Shown piece by piece: positions 48,709-57,637 of a stretch of 64,000 bases of DNA. Below the pieces are notes generated by a model that saw only the letters and a list, made by a program, of their open reading frames with translations, did not search any database and was not told where the DNA came from. The stretch comes from Streptomyces sp. R33. GTDB taxonomy: Bacteria > Actinomycetota > Actinomycetes > Streptomycetales > Streptomycetaceae. Made by a program: the position numbers and the translations under genes. The DNA is taken from contig NZ_CP165727.1 of the NCBI RefSeq assembly GCF_041200175.1, positions 4,290,501 to 4,354,500 of the forward strand, given 5' to 3'. How positions within the stretch are numbered: the first letter of the stretch is position 1; every line of letters begins with the position of its first letter.

Positions 48709-50526
48709 TTACCGCGCGGCGTCCGGGTGGACGGCCTCGGAGACCGGCTTGGCCTCCGCCGGCTTCGTCTCCACCGGCTTGCGCAGCGCGATGTTCAGCT
48801 CGCGCAGGCGGGACTCCTCGAGGACGGTGGGCGCGCCCATCATCAGGTCCTGCGCGTTGCCGTTCAGCGGGAAGGCGATGGTCTCGCGGATGTTCGGCTC
48901 GTCGGCCAGCAGCATCACGATGCGGTCCACGCCCGGGGCGATGCCACCGTGCGGCGGGGCGCCGAGGCGGAAGGCACGCAGCATGCCGGCGAACTCGCGC
49001 TCGACGGTCTCGGCCTCGTAACCGGCGATCGCGAAGGCCTTCAGCATGACCTCGGGCTCGTGGTTGCGGATGGCGCCGGAGGACAGCTCGATGCCGTTGC
49101 AGACGATGTCGTACTGCCAGGCCAGGATGTCGAGCGGGTCCTTCTCCTCGAGGTCCTTCATCCCGCCCTGCGGCATGGAGAAGGGGTTGTGCGAGAAGTC
49201 GATCCGGCCGGTCTCCTCGTCCTTCTCGTACATCGGGAAGTCGACGATCCAGCAGAACCGGAAGACGTTCTCCTCGAACTGGCCGGCGCGCTTGGCGGCC
49301 TCGACCCGGACCGGGCCCATGATCTTGGAGACCTCGTCGAACTCGCCCGCGCCGAAGAACACGGCGTGGCCGGGGACCAGGCCCAGGCGCTCGGTGAGGA
49401 CCTTGACGTTCTCCTCGGTGAGGAACTTGGCGATCGGGCCGGTCAGCGAACCGTCCTCGCCCACGCGGACCCACGCCAGGCCCTTGGCGCCCAGCGAGAT
49501 GGCGTACTCGCCGAGGCCGTCGAAGAACTTGCGCGGCTGCGCGGCGGTGTCCGGGACGGCCAGCGCACGCACGTGCTTGCCGGCGAACGCCTTGAACTCC
49601 GAGCCCTCGAAGACGTCGGTGATGTCGACGAGCTCCAGCTTGGCGCGCAGGTCGGGCTTGTCGTTGCCGTACTTCAGCATCGACTCGCGGAACGGGATCC
49701 GCGGGAACGGCGAGGTGACCTCGCGGCCGTTGCCGAACTCGGTGAAGAGCTCGGTCATGAGGCGCTCGATCGGCTGGAAGACGTCCTCCTGCTCGACGAA
49801 GGACATCTCGACGTCGAGCTGGTAGAACTCGCCCGGCGAGCGGTCGGCGCGGGCGTCCTCGTCGCGGAAGCACGGCGCGATCTGGAAGTACCGGTCGAAG
49901 CCCGAGATCATGAGCAGCTGCTTGAACTGCTGCGGGGCCTGCGGCAGGGCGTAGAACTTGCCCGGGTTCAGGCGGGACGGGACGACGAAGTCACGCGCGC
50001 CCTCGGGCGAGGTCGCGGTGAGGATCGGGGTCGCCATCTCGTTGAAGCCGAGGGCCACCATCTTGGAGCGGATCGACGCGATGACGGCCGAGCGCAGCAT
50101 GATGTTGCGGTGCATGCGCTCGCGGCGCAGGTCGAGGAAGCGGTACTCCAGGCGCCGCTCCTCGTTCACACCGTCGTCGGTGTTGATGGTGAAGGGCAGC
50201 GGGGCGGCCGCGCCGAGCACCTCGACCTCGGCGGCCTCGATCTCGATCTCGCCGGTGGGCAGGTCGGCGTTGATGTTCTCGGCGCCGCGCGAGACGACCT
50301 TGCCGTCGACGCGGACGACGGTCTCCTTGGAGAGCTTGTCCAGGACGGCGGCCGCGGCGGTGCCGGGGCGGGCGACGAGCTGCGTGATGCCGTAGTGGTC
50401 GCGCAGATCGATGAAGAGGATGCCGCCCAGGTCTCGACGGTTGTGCAGCCAGCCGCTCAGCCGGACGTCGGCGTTGACGTCAGAGGCGCGGAGCTCGCCG
50501 CAGGTGTGGGACCTGTACCGATGCAT
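48709..50526 (-). CDS. aspS: Aspartate--tRNA ligase
   Basis: The 605-aa class II synthetase of the bacterial type starts at ATG 50526. The anticodon-binding OB domain (RLSGWLHNRRDLGGILFIDLRDHYG) is followed by the catalytic core. Motif 1 is around RMHRNIMLRSAVIASIR, motif 2 is FRDEDARADRSPGEFYQLDVEMSF, motif 3 is GGIAPGVDRIVMLL. The bacterial GAD insertion lies in between (GAGEFDEVSKIMGPVRVEAAKR). It charges tRNA-Asp, and in bacteria without AsnS often tRNA-Asn too. The C-terminal tail is Lys/Pro/Glu-rich. Confidence 0.97.
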   Translation of the reverse strand: MHRYRSHTCGELRASDVNADVRLSGWLHNRRDLGGILFIDLRDHYGITQLVARPGTAAAAVLDKLSKETVVRVDGKVVSRGAENINADLPTGEIEIEAAEVEVLGAAAPLPFTINTDDGVNEERRLEYRFLDLRRERMHRNIMLRSAVIASIRSKMVALGFNEMATPILTATSPEGARDFVVPSRLNPGKFYALPQAPQQFKQLLMISGFDRYFQIAPCFRDEDARADRSPGEFYQLDVEMSFVEQEDVFQPIERLMTELFTEFGNGREVTSPFPRIPFRESMLKYGNDKPDLRAKLELVDITDVFEGSEFKAFAGKHVRALAVPDTAAQPRKFFDGLGEYAISLGAKGLAWVRVGEDGSLTGPIAKFLTEENVKVLTERLGLVPGHAVFFGAGEFDEVSKIMGPVRVEAAKRAGQFEENVFRFCWIVDFPMYEKDEETGRIDFSHNPFSMPQGGMKDLEEKDPLDILAWQYDIVCNGIELSSGAIRNHEPEVMLKAFAIAGYEAETVEREFAGMLRAFRLGAPPHGGIAPGVDRIVMLLADEPNIRETIAFPLNGNAQDLMMGAPTVLEESRLRELNIALRKPVETKPAEAKPVSEAVHPDAAR

Positions 50527-50662
50527 CAGTCATCCAGTTCTTCGCGATACCAGGGTGGATTCAACCCTCACAAGGTTACCGTCCGGGCCGGGGACCGTGC
50601 GGGAGTGCCCGGCAGCCCCTGTGAACAGGCACGCCGGGGGGATGACCTGTAAAGATGACCGG

Positions 50663-52828
50663 GTGCGCACCGAGGACGTCCTGGCCGCCATCGCGACGGG
50701 CCTGTGGCGATGGGACAACGCCTCCGGGACGGTCACTCTCGACAGCGAGGCCGCCCGGCTCCTGGGGCTGCCCGCGGAGCCCGTCGTCCTGCCGGAGGTC
50801 GCCGTACGGTCGCGGTTTCACCCGGTGGACTGGAACGAGATCAACGGGATCGTCAATCTCGCGGTGGCCGAGGACACCCTCGCGGAGGCCCGGCTGCGGA
50901 TCATGGACGAGGACGGGCGGGTGCTGCGCACCGTACGCAGCCGCTCCAAGCCCGTCGAGAACCGCTCGGACGAGGGCCGCGTCGACTACGAGCTGATCGG
51001 CACCATCCAGGAGATCGCCGAGCCGCAGCCCGGCACCACCGCCGTGCACACCCCGATCACCGGCGACTGGCGGCGTTCGCGCGAGGCCTTCCTGCTGGAC
51101 GCGGGGCGGGCGCTCGCCGAGGCCCGGTCCACGGCCGAGGTGCTGCGGGTCGCCGCGTCGCTCTCGATGCCCGGCTTCAGCCCCGACGGGCTGGCGGTCT
51201 TCGGCGTGGCCGGGGACCGACTGTCGATCATCGGGCACCACGGGCACGGTCCGGGGGACGAGGACCCCTTCACGGACATGCGGCTGGACACGGACTACCC
51301 GGCCGCCGAGGTCGTCCGGACCGGGCGGGCGATCTACCTGCCGTCCCCCGAGGACTACAAACGGCGCTTTCCGGCCACCTGGCCGCTCGCCCAGCGCTTC
51401 GGCCGGATCTCCTGGGCCTTCCTCCCCCTGATCGTCGCCGGGCGCACCATGGGGGCCTGGATGGCCGCGTTCAAGCACCCGGTGTCCTTCTCCCCGGACG
51501 AGCGGTCCGTCCTCACGACGGTGGCCCGGATGCTGGCCCAGGCCCTCCAGCGGGCAGGTGTGGCCGAATCCGAGCGGGAACTCACCACCGGCCTGCAACG
51601 GTCGATGATGCCGACGCTGGGCCCCGACATCCCGGGCATGCAGATCGCCGCGCGGTACGTCCCCACCGGTGGCGGACTCGAGGTCGGCGGCGACTGGTAC
51701 GACATGATCCCGCTGCCCTCGGGACGGTTCGCGCTGGTCATCGGGGACGTCCAGGGGCACGACGTGCGGGCCGCCGGGCTGATGGGCCAGCTGCGGATCG
51801 CGGTGCGCGCGTACGCCTCCGAGGGCCACCGGCCGGATGCGGTGCTCTCCCGCACCTCCCGCTTCCTGGCCGGGCTGTCCTCCTCGAAGGGGCCCAACTC
51901 GTACGAGGAGTCCGACTTCGGCAGCCCGCGCTTCGCGACCTGTCTGTACGTGGAGTGCGACCCGGAGACCGGGCTGCTGGAGGTGGCCCGCGCCGGCCAC
52001 CCCGACCCCGTCATCCGGATGACGGACGGCACGGTGCTGATGCGCCCGACCGCCGGCGGCCTCCCGCTCGGCATAGTCCCCGACACGGACTACCCGACGA
52101 CCCGGTTCACGCTGGAGCCCGGCGAGACGATGATGCTGTGCACCGACGGGCTCATCGAGACCGGCGGGCACGACCTGGACACGGGCTGGGCGCGGCTGCG
52201 GGCGATCCTCGAATCCGAGACGCACGATCCCGGGACCCACGGGTCCGACGACCTGGAGAAGCTCGCCGACCTGCTGGTCCAGGCCGTGCACGGGCCCTCC
52301 TCGCACCACACCACCGGCCCGCTGGCCGACCGGCGCGAGGACGACATAGCCGTCGTCCTGCTGTGCCGGGACGGCGCGGGCTGCGGCTGCGGCGCCCCGG
52401 CGGCGCAGCTGACCCGCCCGGCGCGCCGCACGGTGCTGACCGTGGCGCAGGCGGAGCCGGAGCGGATCGCGGGCGCGCGCCGGCAGATCCGGGAGCTGCT
52501 GCACGACTGGGCGGACGAGGAACAGGTGGATTCGGCGGTGCTCATGGTCTCCGAGATGGTCACGAACGTCCTCCTGCACACGGACGGCGACGCCCTGCTG
52601 GTCGCGGAGGCGATGGGCGAGCTGGGGACGCGGCGGCTGCGCATCGAGGTGGCGGACGCCAGCGACGAGCTGCCGCACAAGCGGCATCCGGGCGAGATGG
52701 CGTCGAGCGGCCGGGGCGTCCTGCTGATGGAGATGCTGGCGGACAGCTGGGGCGTGGACCCGCGCGGCGAGGGCAAGTCGATCTGGTTCGAGATGTACGA
52801 ACAGGCGAAGGACGACTCCCCGTGCTGA
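50663..52828 (+). CDS. SpoIIE-type PP2C phosphatase with PAS, GAF and HATPase domains
   Basis: I take GTG 50663 (721 aa) because TAAAGA at 50649-50654 predicts a leaderless start; ATG 50642 lies upstream of that box. Domains in order are a PAS-like domain (about 5-110, GLWRWDNASGTVTLDSEAARLLGLP), a GAF domain (about 130-290), SpoIIE/PP2C (about 310-565, VGGDWYDMIPLPSGRFALVIGDVQGHD and DDIAVVLLCR metal-binding aspartates) and a C-terminal RsbW-like HATPase (VSEMVTNVLLHTDGD, GRGVLLMEMLADSWG). It combines phosphatase and anti-sigma kinase modules of partner-switching control. A cysteine-containing CGCGAP sits between them. Confidence 0.93.
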   Translation: MRTEDVLAAIATGLWRWDNASGTVTLDSEAARLLGLPAEPVVLPEVAVRSRFHPVDWNEINGIVNLAVAEDTLAEARLRIMDEDGRVLRTVRSRSKPVENRSDEGRVDYELIGTIQEIAEPQPGTTAVHTPITGDWRRSREAFLLDAGRALAEARSTAEVLRVAASLSMPGFSPDGLAVFGVAGDRLSIIGHHGHGPGDEDPFTDMRLDTDYPAAEVVRTGRAIYLPSPEDYKRRFPATWPLAQRFGRISWAFLPLIVAGRTMGAWMAAFKHPVSFSPDERSVLTTVARMLAQALQRAGVAESERELTTGLQRSMMPTLGPDIPGMQIAARYVPTGGGLEVGGDWYDMIPLPSGRFALVIGDVQGHDVRAAGLMGQLRIAVRAYASEGHRPDAVLSRTSRFLAGLSSSKGPNSYEESDFGSPRFATCLYVECDPETGLLEVARAGHPDPVIRMTDGTVLMRPTAGGLPLGIVPDTDYPTTRFTLEPGETMMLCTDGLIETGGHDLDTGWARLRAILESETHDPGTHGSDDLEKLADLLVQAVHGPSSHHTTGPLADRREDDIAVVLLCRDGAGCGCGAPAAQLTRPARRTVLTVAQAEPERIAGARRQIRELLHDWADEEQVDSAVLMVSEMVTNVLLHTDGDALLVAEAMGELGTRRLRIEVADASDELPHKRHPGEMASSGRGVLLMEMLADSWGVDPRGEGKSIWFEMYEQAKDDSPC

Positions 52829-53886
52829 CTCTGCTTCCCCCGCCGGTCAGGCGGCTGGCCGCCTGGTGCACGGTCGCGCTGCTGGTCACCGGCGTGGTCG
52901 CCGTCGGCGTGTGGCTGTGCATCACCTTCAAGACCGCCGTGACGCCCGTACTGCTCGCGCTGCTCGGAGCGGCCCTGCTCGGGCCGATGCACCGGCGGCT
53001 CGTGAGGGCGGGCGTGCCCCGCTCCCTCGCCGCCGCGCTCACCTGCCTCACCGTGCTCGTGGTGTTCGGCGGCGCCACGTACGTCGTCGTCCACGCCCTG
53101 ATCAGCACCGGCGACCAGATCGCCGGCTCCCTCAAGCAGGCCGGGCAGGGTCTCGCCAGGCACTTCGGGGCCGCCGGGACCTCCCTCGAGGACCTGGCCT
53201 CCAACGCCAAGGACCTACTGGCCAAGTTCGGCGGTACGGCCGCCTCCGGCGTCATCACCGGCCTCAGCGTCGTCGGCGAGATGCTCGCCACCGCCGTCCT
53301 CGCCCTGCTGCTGATGTTCTTCTTCCTCCGCGACTCCCACCGCGCCGCCGCAGCGCTGCGCTCGCTGGCGCCGCGCGCCACCAGGGACACCGTCGAGGCC
53401 ATGGCCCGCCGCGCTTACGCGGCCGTCGAGGGCTTCATGCGCGGAACCACCTTCATCGCGCTGATCGATGCCGTCTGCATCACGATCGGCCTGCTCGTCC
53501 TGCGCGTGCCCGGGGCCGTCGGCCTCGGCGCCCTGGTGTTCGTCGGCGCGTACATCCCGTACCTCGGCGCCTTCATCTCGGGCGCGGTGGCCGTCCTCGT
53601 CGCCTTCGCCGAGCGGGGATGGGTCATCGGCCTGTGGGCCGTGGGCGTGGTGCTCGCCGTACAGGTGTTGGAGGGGCACATCCTGCAGCCGGCGATCCAG
53701 AGCCGCACCGTGCAGATGCACCCGGCCGTGGTCCTGCTCGCCATCACCGCGGGCGCCAGCGTCGCCGGGATCCTGGGCATGCTGCTGGCCGTGCCGCTGA
53801 CCGCGGCCGCGTTCGGCGTGGTGTCGGAGCTTCGGGGGCGCTTCGCGGGGGCCGAGAGCCCCGAGGAACACGAGGAGCCGGAGTAA
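52822..53886 (+). CDS. AI-2E-family membrane transporter
   Basis: The 354-aa protein starts at GTG 52822, overlapping the phosphatase stop by seven bases, so the two are coupled. It has about eight helices with the family layout. An N-terminal pair (TVALLVTGVVAVGVWLCITFKTAVTPVLLALLGAALLGPM) is followed by a long extracytoplasmic/amphipathic section and the conserved FVGAYIPYLGAFISGAVAVLVAF, then GHILQPAIQSRTVQMHPAVVLLAITAGASVAGILGMLLAVP. Members export or exchange small molecules or Na+/H+; the AI-2 link is historical. An acidic tail ends the protein. Confidence 0.92.
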   Translation: MLTLLPPPVRRLAAWCTVALLVTGVVAVGVWLCITFKTAVTPVLLALLGAALLGPMHRRLVRAGVPRSLAAALTCLTVLVVFGGATYVVVHALISTGDQIAGSLKQAGQGLARHFGAAGTSLEDLASNAKDLLAKFGGTAASGVITGLSVVGEMLATAVLALLLMFFFLRDSHRAAAALRSLAPRATRDTVEAMARRAYAAVEGFMRGTTFIALIDAVCITIGLLVLRVPGAVGLGALVFVGAYIPYLGAFISGAVAVLVAFAERGWVIGLWAVGVVLAVQVLEGHILQPAIQSRTVQMHPAVVLLAITAGASVAGILGMLLAVPLTAAAFGVVSELRGRFAGAESPEEHEEPE

Positions 53887-53896
53887 CGAGGGTTTC

Positions 53897-53918
53897 AGGA
53901 CAACCGCGAAGCGGTCCT
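53897..53918 (+). terminator. Short hairpin after AI-2E gene
   Basis: AGGA-CA-ACCGC-GAA-GCGGT-CCT forms a small hairpin 10 bases after the stop. The following 54196-ward interval (about 280 bases) holds no gene that I can support. Confidence 0.5.
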
Positions 53919-54196
53919 CGATCATCCGTTCGCGGAGAACCCGAGGGGTCCGTTTTCCGGCCGCCGCCCCCTCCTGCGGAAATGCCCAAAAGGATCTGAA
54001 GAGTCCGTGTAACCGGCCAGGCGCCCCGAAACGCAGCATTCAAGCCGGTCTCCGCCGCACCCCCGGATCCCCCTGGTACGGCATTCGTCTTCGTGCCATC
54101 GTCATTCACCGGACCGGGGGGCCGCTGCAGCGCTTGTGCCGCGGAGCTTTCCTCTCGGCTGCACCACGACGTGTCCGATATCCAAGAGGAGACAGC

Positions 54197-54502
54197 GTGC
54201 GCAAGGCAGCAAGGTTCACCGCAGTGGCACTCTCCGCCGCGACGATCGTCATGGGCTCCGTGTCCGTGGCCCACGCCGGCGACTACACCGAGGACGGGGT
54301 CCGGATCCGTTCCAACTCCACCACCTCGTCCTCCGTCAACGGCCTCGGCTACCGGAGCCACACCATCACGCCCATCTGCTACCAGTCGGGCACCGTGATC
54401 AACGGCAACCAGTGGTGGGACCGGCACAAGAACAACAACACCGGCGTCACCGGCTACAGCTCGATGACCCTGCTCACCAAGTGGGCGGCCAATCACTGCT
54501 GA
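54197..54502 (+). CDS. Small secreted SH3-like protein
   Basis: The 101-aa protein starts at GTG 54197 after AGAGGAGA. The signal peptide is RKAARFTAVALSAATIVMGSVSVAHA. The mature part GDYTEDGVRIRSNSTTSSSVNGLGYRSHTITPICYQSGTVINGNQWWDRHKN has the bacterial SH3 outline (VRIRS...VNGLGYRSH...NGNQWWD) and two cysteines that may form a disulphide. Such proteins occur widely in Streptomyces and probably bind cell-wall peptides. A strong terminator follows. Confidence 0.88.
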   Translation: MRKAARFTAVALSAATIVMGSVSVAHAGDYTEDGVRIRSNSTTSSSVNGLGYRSHTITPICYQSGTVINGNQWWDRHKNNNTGVTGYSSMTLLTKWAANHC

Positions 54503-54515
54503 TCGGGCGCTCGGA

Positions 54516-54562
54516 GCAGCCCGGGGCCGGGACCGCTGGAATCGGTCCCGGCCCCGGGCTGC
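54516..54562 (+). terminator. Terminator with 20-bp perfect stem
   Basis: GCAGCCCGGGGCCGGGACCG pairs exactly with 54543-54562 around a 7-base loop, 14 bases after the SH3-like gene. Confidence 0.92.
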
Positions 54563-54604
54563 CGGGCAGTGTACGACCACCAGACCACCACGGAAAGGCT
54601 GATC

Positions 54605-55540
54605 GTGCTCCACGCACGCCAACGGCTGCCCCTGCTGCTGGCCGGTGCCGTCGCGGTCCTGGCGCTCGGCGCCTGCACCGCCGAACCGGCGGCGAAACAG
54701 GAGGGATCGGACGGTCCCACGGCCGAACCACAGGTGAGCGTCACGCCTCAGGCGGACCCGGCGAACGCCGTACTCCCGCTCGACGCCTACGCCTTCGACC
54801 AGAACCAGGCGAAGGTGCTCCGGCAGGCGCAGGACCTGCTCACCGAGGCCTGTATGCGCCGCATCGGTTTCGCCTCCTTCAAGAACGCGAGCACCTACGT
54901 CACCAGCGCCGGTGCGCACCGGGCCACCACCGGAATCGGCCTGGTCGACGCCGAATCCGCGAAGAAGTACGGGTACCGGACCGGCGCGTTACCGGACCGC
55001 GACGCGGCCGGCGAGAAGAAGCGCGACCCGAACGAGACGGCTGCCCTGTTCGGCCCGCAGGACGGCGGACCCGCCCATCCGGGCGCCCCGGAGGGCGGCT
55101 GCTCGGGCGAGGCCGACCGCAAGCTGTACCCGAGGAGCACCACGGGCCCCTCCGCGGCCCCGGCCGGCAACAGCCTGGTCGACCAGCTCACGCAGCAGGC
55201 CGGTGACCGGGCGCGCGGCGACAGCCGGATCGTCGCGGGCATCACGCAGTGGAGCACCTGCATGCGCGACGCGGGGTTCCAGGTGAAGACGCCCTGGGAG
55301 CTCCAGCAGATGGAGGGCACCCGGTGGACCGGGCCCATCACCTCCGAGGAGATCACCGCCGCGACCACGGACGTGTCCTGCAAGCAGAAGACGAAGCTCA
55401 CGGACACCTGGAGCGCGGTCCTGACGGCCTACCAGAAAGGCCTGATCGAACGGCGCAAGCAGGACCTGGACCAGGAGAAGAAACGCCTGGACGAGCAGGT
55501 CAAATATGCGGAGAAGGTCCTGAAGGACGGCTCGGCGTGA
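54605..55540 (+). CDS. Lipoprotein, first gene of ABC cassette
   Basis: The product is 311 aa from GTG 54605, six bases after GGAAAGG. Lipobox LGAC follows a signal helix (LLLAGAVAVLALGAC). The mature part contains four further cysteines (TEACMRRIGF, EGGCSGEAD, WSTCMRDAGF, DVSCKQK) spaced as in two related halves (ACMRRIGF and TCMRDAGF). It ends in a coiled coil (AYQKGLIERRKQDLDQEKKRLDEQVKYAEK). Streptomyces relatives sit next to MacB-like ABC systems. It probably acts outside the membrane with the adaptor at 56114. Confidence 0.85.
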   Translation: MLHARQRLPLLLAGAVAVLALGACTAEPAAKQEGSDGPTAEPQVSVTPQADPANAVLPLDAYAFDQNQAKVLRQAQDLLTEACMRRIGFASFKNASTYVTSAGAHRATTGIGLVDAESAKKYGYRTGALPDRDAAGEKKRDPNETAALFGPQDGGPAHPGAPEGGCSGEADRKLYPRSTTGPSAAPAGNSLVDQLTQQAGDRARGDSRIVAGITQWSTCMRDAGFQVKTPWELQQMEGTRWTGPITSEEITAATTDVSCKQKTKLTDTWSAVLTAYQKGLIERRKQDLDQEKKRLDEQVKYAEKVLKDGSA

Positions 55541-56094
55541 GGGCCCCGGCCGGCCCGCGGGCCGCGGTTTCCGGCCTGCTGCCGGCCGTCGCGGCGGCTC
55601 TGGCGCTCCTCCTGGCCACGGGGTGCACCGCGCAGTCCGCGGGCCCCTCCGCCTCCCCGGCGGGTGCGAGCACCCGGTCGGCGCTGGAGCCGCCGAGCCC
55701 GGACGTGCAGCAGGCGTACGACACGTACTGGACCACCTGGCTCGCAGCGAACCGGGCGCCCGATCCCCAGGATCCGGCCGTCGAACGGGTGGCCACCGGG
55801 CAGCAGCTGCAGGAGCTCCGCGACAACCTCGCCCACTCGAAGACCGGTGGCCAGGTACTGCTCGGCGAGGTGGGCCACCGCATCGACGGCGTGGAAACCC
55901 CCGGCGCGCAGACCCGGATCCTGCACGACTGCGTCGATCTGGACCGCTGGCTCATCCATGACGCCAAGACCGGTCAGCCCGTCGACCAGCTCCAGGACAA
56001 GCCGACCCAGATGGGCGCCTTCACGCTGACCCGCGAGAAGGAGGGCGCGCCGTGGAAGGTGAGTTCGCTCGAGGTGCTCGGCGAGAACTGCTGA
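55537..56094 (+). CDS. Second lipoprotein of ABC cassette
   Basis: The product is 185 aa from GTG 55537, overlapping the previous stop (GTGA). A signal peptide with lipobox ATGC (LALLLATGC) is followed by PPSPDVQQAYDTYWTTWLAANRAPDPQDPAVERVATGQQLQELRDNLAHSKTGGQVLLGEVGHRIDGVE, an NTF2/SnoaL-like fold by appearance. HDCVDLDRWLIHDAKTG carries a conserved-looking Cys. Similar small lipoproteins are annotated as hypothetical. Coupling with the first lipoprotein implies joint function. Confidence 0.82.
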   Translation: MRAPAGPRAAVSGLLPAVAAALALLLATGCTAQSAGPSASPAGASTRSALEPPSPDVQQAYDTYWTTWLAANRAPDPQDPAVERVATGQQLQELRDNLAHSKTGGQVLLGEVGHRIDGVETPGAQTRILHDCVDLDRWLIHDAKTGQPVDQLQDKPTQMGAFTLTREKEGAPWKVSSLEVLGENC

Positions 56095-56106
56095 ACGAAG
56101 AAGTGG

Positions 56107-56120
56107 GTTTCACGTGAAAC
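56107..56120. other. parS site 4 (covers the adaptor start codon)
   Basis: A perfect GTTTCACGTGAAAC. Its central GTG (56114-56116) is the start codon of the adaptor gene, whose first codons GTG AAA CAT fall in and beside the site. Confidence 0.93.
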
Positions 56121-57637
56121 ATCAAGAGGCCGTCGCCCCCGAGGAGTCGGACGCCGCCGAGACCGACGCCGCCGAGAAGGACGCCGCGGGCGGGACCGAG
56201 GACGTACGGGCCTCGCTCGGCCGGCGGCGCCGGATCCTGATCTGGGTCGTCGCGGGCGCCGTCGCCCTCACCGGGGCCGGGGTGGTCCTCGCCGGCGCCA
56301 TCCGCTCCCCCGCCCAGGTCGCGGCCGATGCCGCGGCGCCGCCCGCCTCCGTCCTGGCCGACCGGGTCGAACGGCGGGTGCTCACCTCGTCCGTGGTCGT
56401 ACGGGGCACGGTCACCGCCGAGCAGTCGCTGACGGTGTCCCCGGGGGCCGGGGCCGCCGCTGCCACCGGGACGGGCGGGAAACCCGTGGTCACCCGGGTC
56501 GGCAAACAGCCCGGGGCCGCCGTACAGGCCGGCGAGGTACTGGTCGAGGTTTCGGGCCGGCCGGTGTTCGCGCTGGCCGGGGCCCTGCCCGTCTACCGGG
56601 ACCTGAAGCCCGGGGCCACCGGCAAGGACGTCGGGCAGCTCCAGGAGGGACTCAAGGCGCTGGGCCACGCCACCGGCAAGGATCCGGCGGGCACCTACGG
56701 CGCCGGTACGAAGGCCGCCGTCACCGCGCTCTACGCCGCGCTCGGCTACACCCCCCGGCCGGCCGACCCAGGCGACGCCGAGAAGCTCCAGGCCGCGGAG
56801 GACGCCGCCGACACGGCCCAGCGGCAGGTCACCACCGCCAAGACCGCCCTCGCCAAGGCCAAGACGGCCGGTGGCGGCGACACCGCCGAGGCGCAGCAGC
56901 AACTCACCTTCGCCCAGCAGGACCTGGCCAAGGCCACCACCCGCCTGGAGGCGGCCCGGGCGGCGGCCGGCCCGATGGTCCCGGCGGACGAGCTCGTCTT
57001 CGTCAAGGGGTTCCCGGCCCGCGTGGAGGCGGTCAAGGCCGCAGTCGGCGAACCCGTCCCGGACGGGCTGCTGACCCTTTCGGCGGGCGCCCCGGTGATC
57101 CGGGCCTCGCTCCCGGCGCACCAGAAAGACCTGGTCAAGGCCGGGATGAAGGTCGAAGTGCTGTCCGAGGCCACCGGGCTCACCGCCACCGGGACCGTCG
57201 GCTCGGTCGCCACCGACCCGACCCCGGCCGCGGCAGGCTCGCCGACGGGCGGCGGCTCCGGCTCCGGCTCGGGTTCCGGCCCGGGCTCCGGGGAGAACCC
57301 GCCGGCCACCGCGCAGGACTCCGGCGGCTACGCACTGACCGTCAAGCCCGACCAGACCCTCGACCCCCGGCTCTCCGGCCAGGGCGTACGGCTCACCGTG
57401 ACCGCCGCCTCCTCCGGGGAGCCGGTGCTCGTCGTCCCGCTCTCCGCCGTCTCCGCGGGTGCCGACGGCCGGACCACCGTCACGGTGCTGGGCAAGGACC
57501 CCGCCGCCGCGGACGCCCGGCGCCGGGTCGAGGTCCGGGCCGGGATGTCCGCCGACGGGATGGTCCAGGTCGAACCGGTCGGCGGTGGCACGCTCGCCGA
57601 CGGCGACCGGGTGCTCGTCGCGCAGGCGAAGCCGTGA
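56114..57637 (+). CDS. Membrane-fusion adaptor with peptidoglycan-binding domain
   Basis: The product is 507 aa from GTG 56114; no ATG alternative lies near. A 40-residue cytosolic lead (acidic, then RRRR) is followed by a membrane helix (ILIWVVAGAVALTGAGVVLAG). A HlyD-like lipoyl segment comes next (VVRGTVTAEQSLTVSP...VTRVGKQPGAAVQAGEVLVEVSGRPVFALAG). The PG_binding_1 domain is LKPGATGKDVGQLQEGLKALG...GTYGAGTKAAVTALYAALGY. A coiled coil (about 225-285) and a Gly/Ser linker follow. It should link the MacB-like transporter to the cell wall. Confidence 0.92.
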   Translation: MKHQEAVAPEESDAAETDAAEKDAAGGTEDVRASLGRRRRILIWVVAGAVALTGAGVVLAGAIRSPAQVAADAAAPPASVLADRVERRVLTSSVVVRGTVTAEQSLTVSPGAGAAAATGTGGKPVVTRVGKQPGAAVQAGEVLVEVSGRPVFALAGALPVYRDLKPGATGKDVGQLQEGLKALGHATGKDPAGTYGAGTKAAVTALYAALGYTPRPADPGDAEKLQAAEDAADTAQRQVTTAKTALAKAKTAGGGDTAEAQQQLTFAQQDLAKATTRLEAARAAAGPMVPADELVFVKGFPARVEAVKAAVGEPVPDGLLTLSAGAPVIRASLPAHQKDLVKAGMKVEVLSEATGLTATGTVGSVATDPTPAAAGSPTGGGSGSGSGSGPGSGENPPATAQDSGGYALTVKPDQTLDPRLSGQGVRLTVTAASSGEPVLVVPLSAVSAGADGRTTVTVLGKDPAAADARRRVEVRAGMSADGMVQVEPVGGGTLADGDRVLVAQAKP

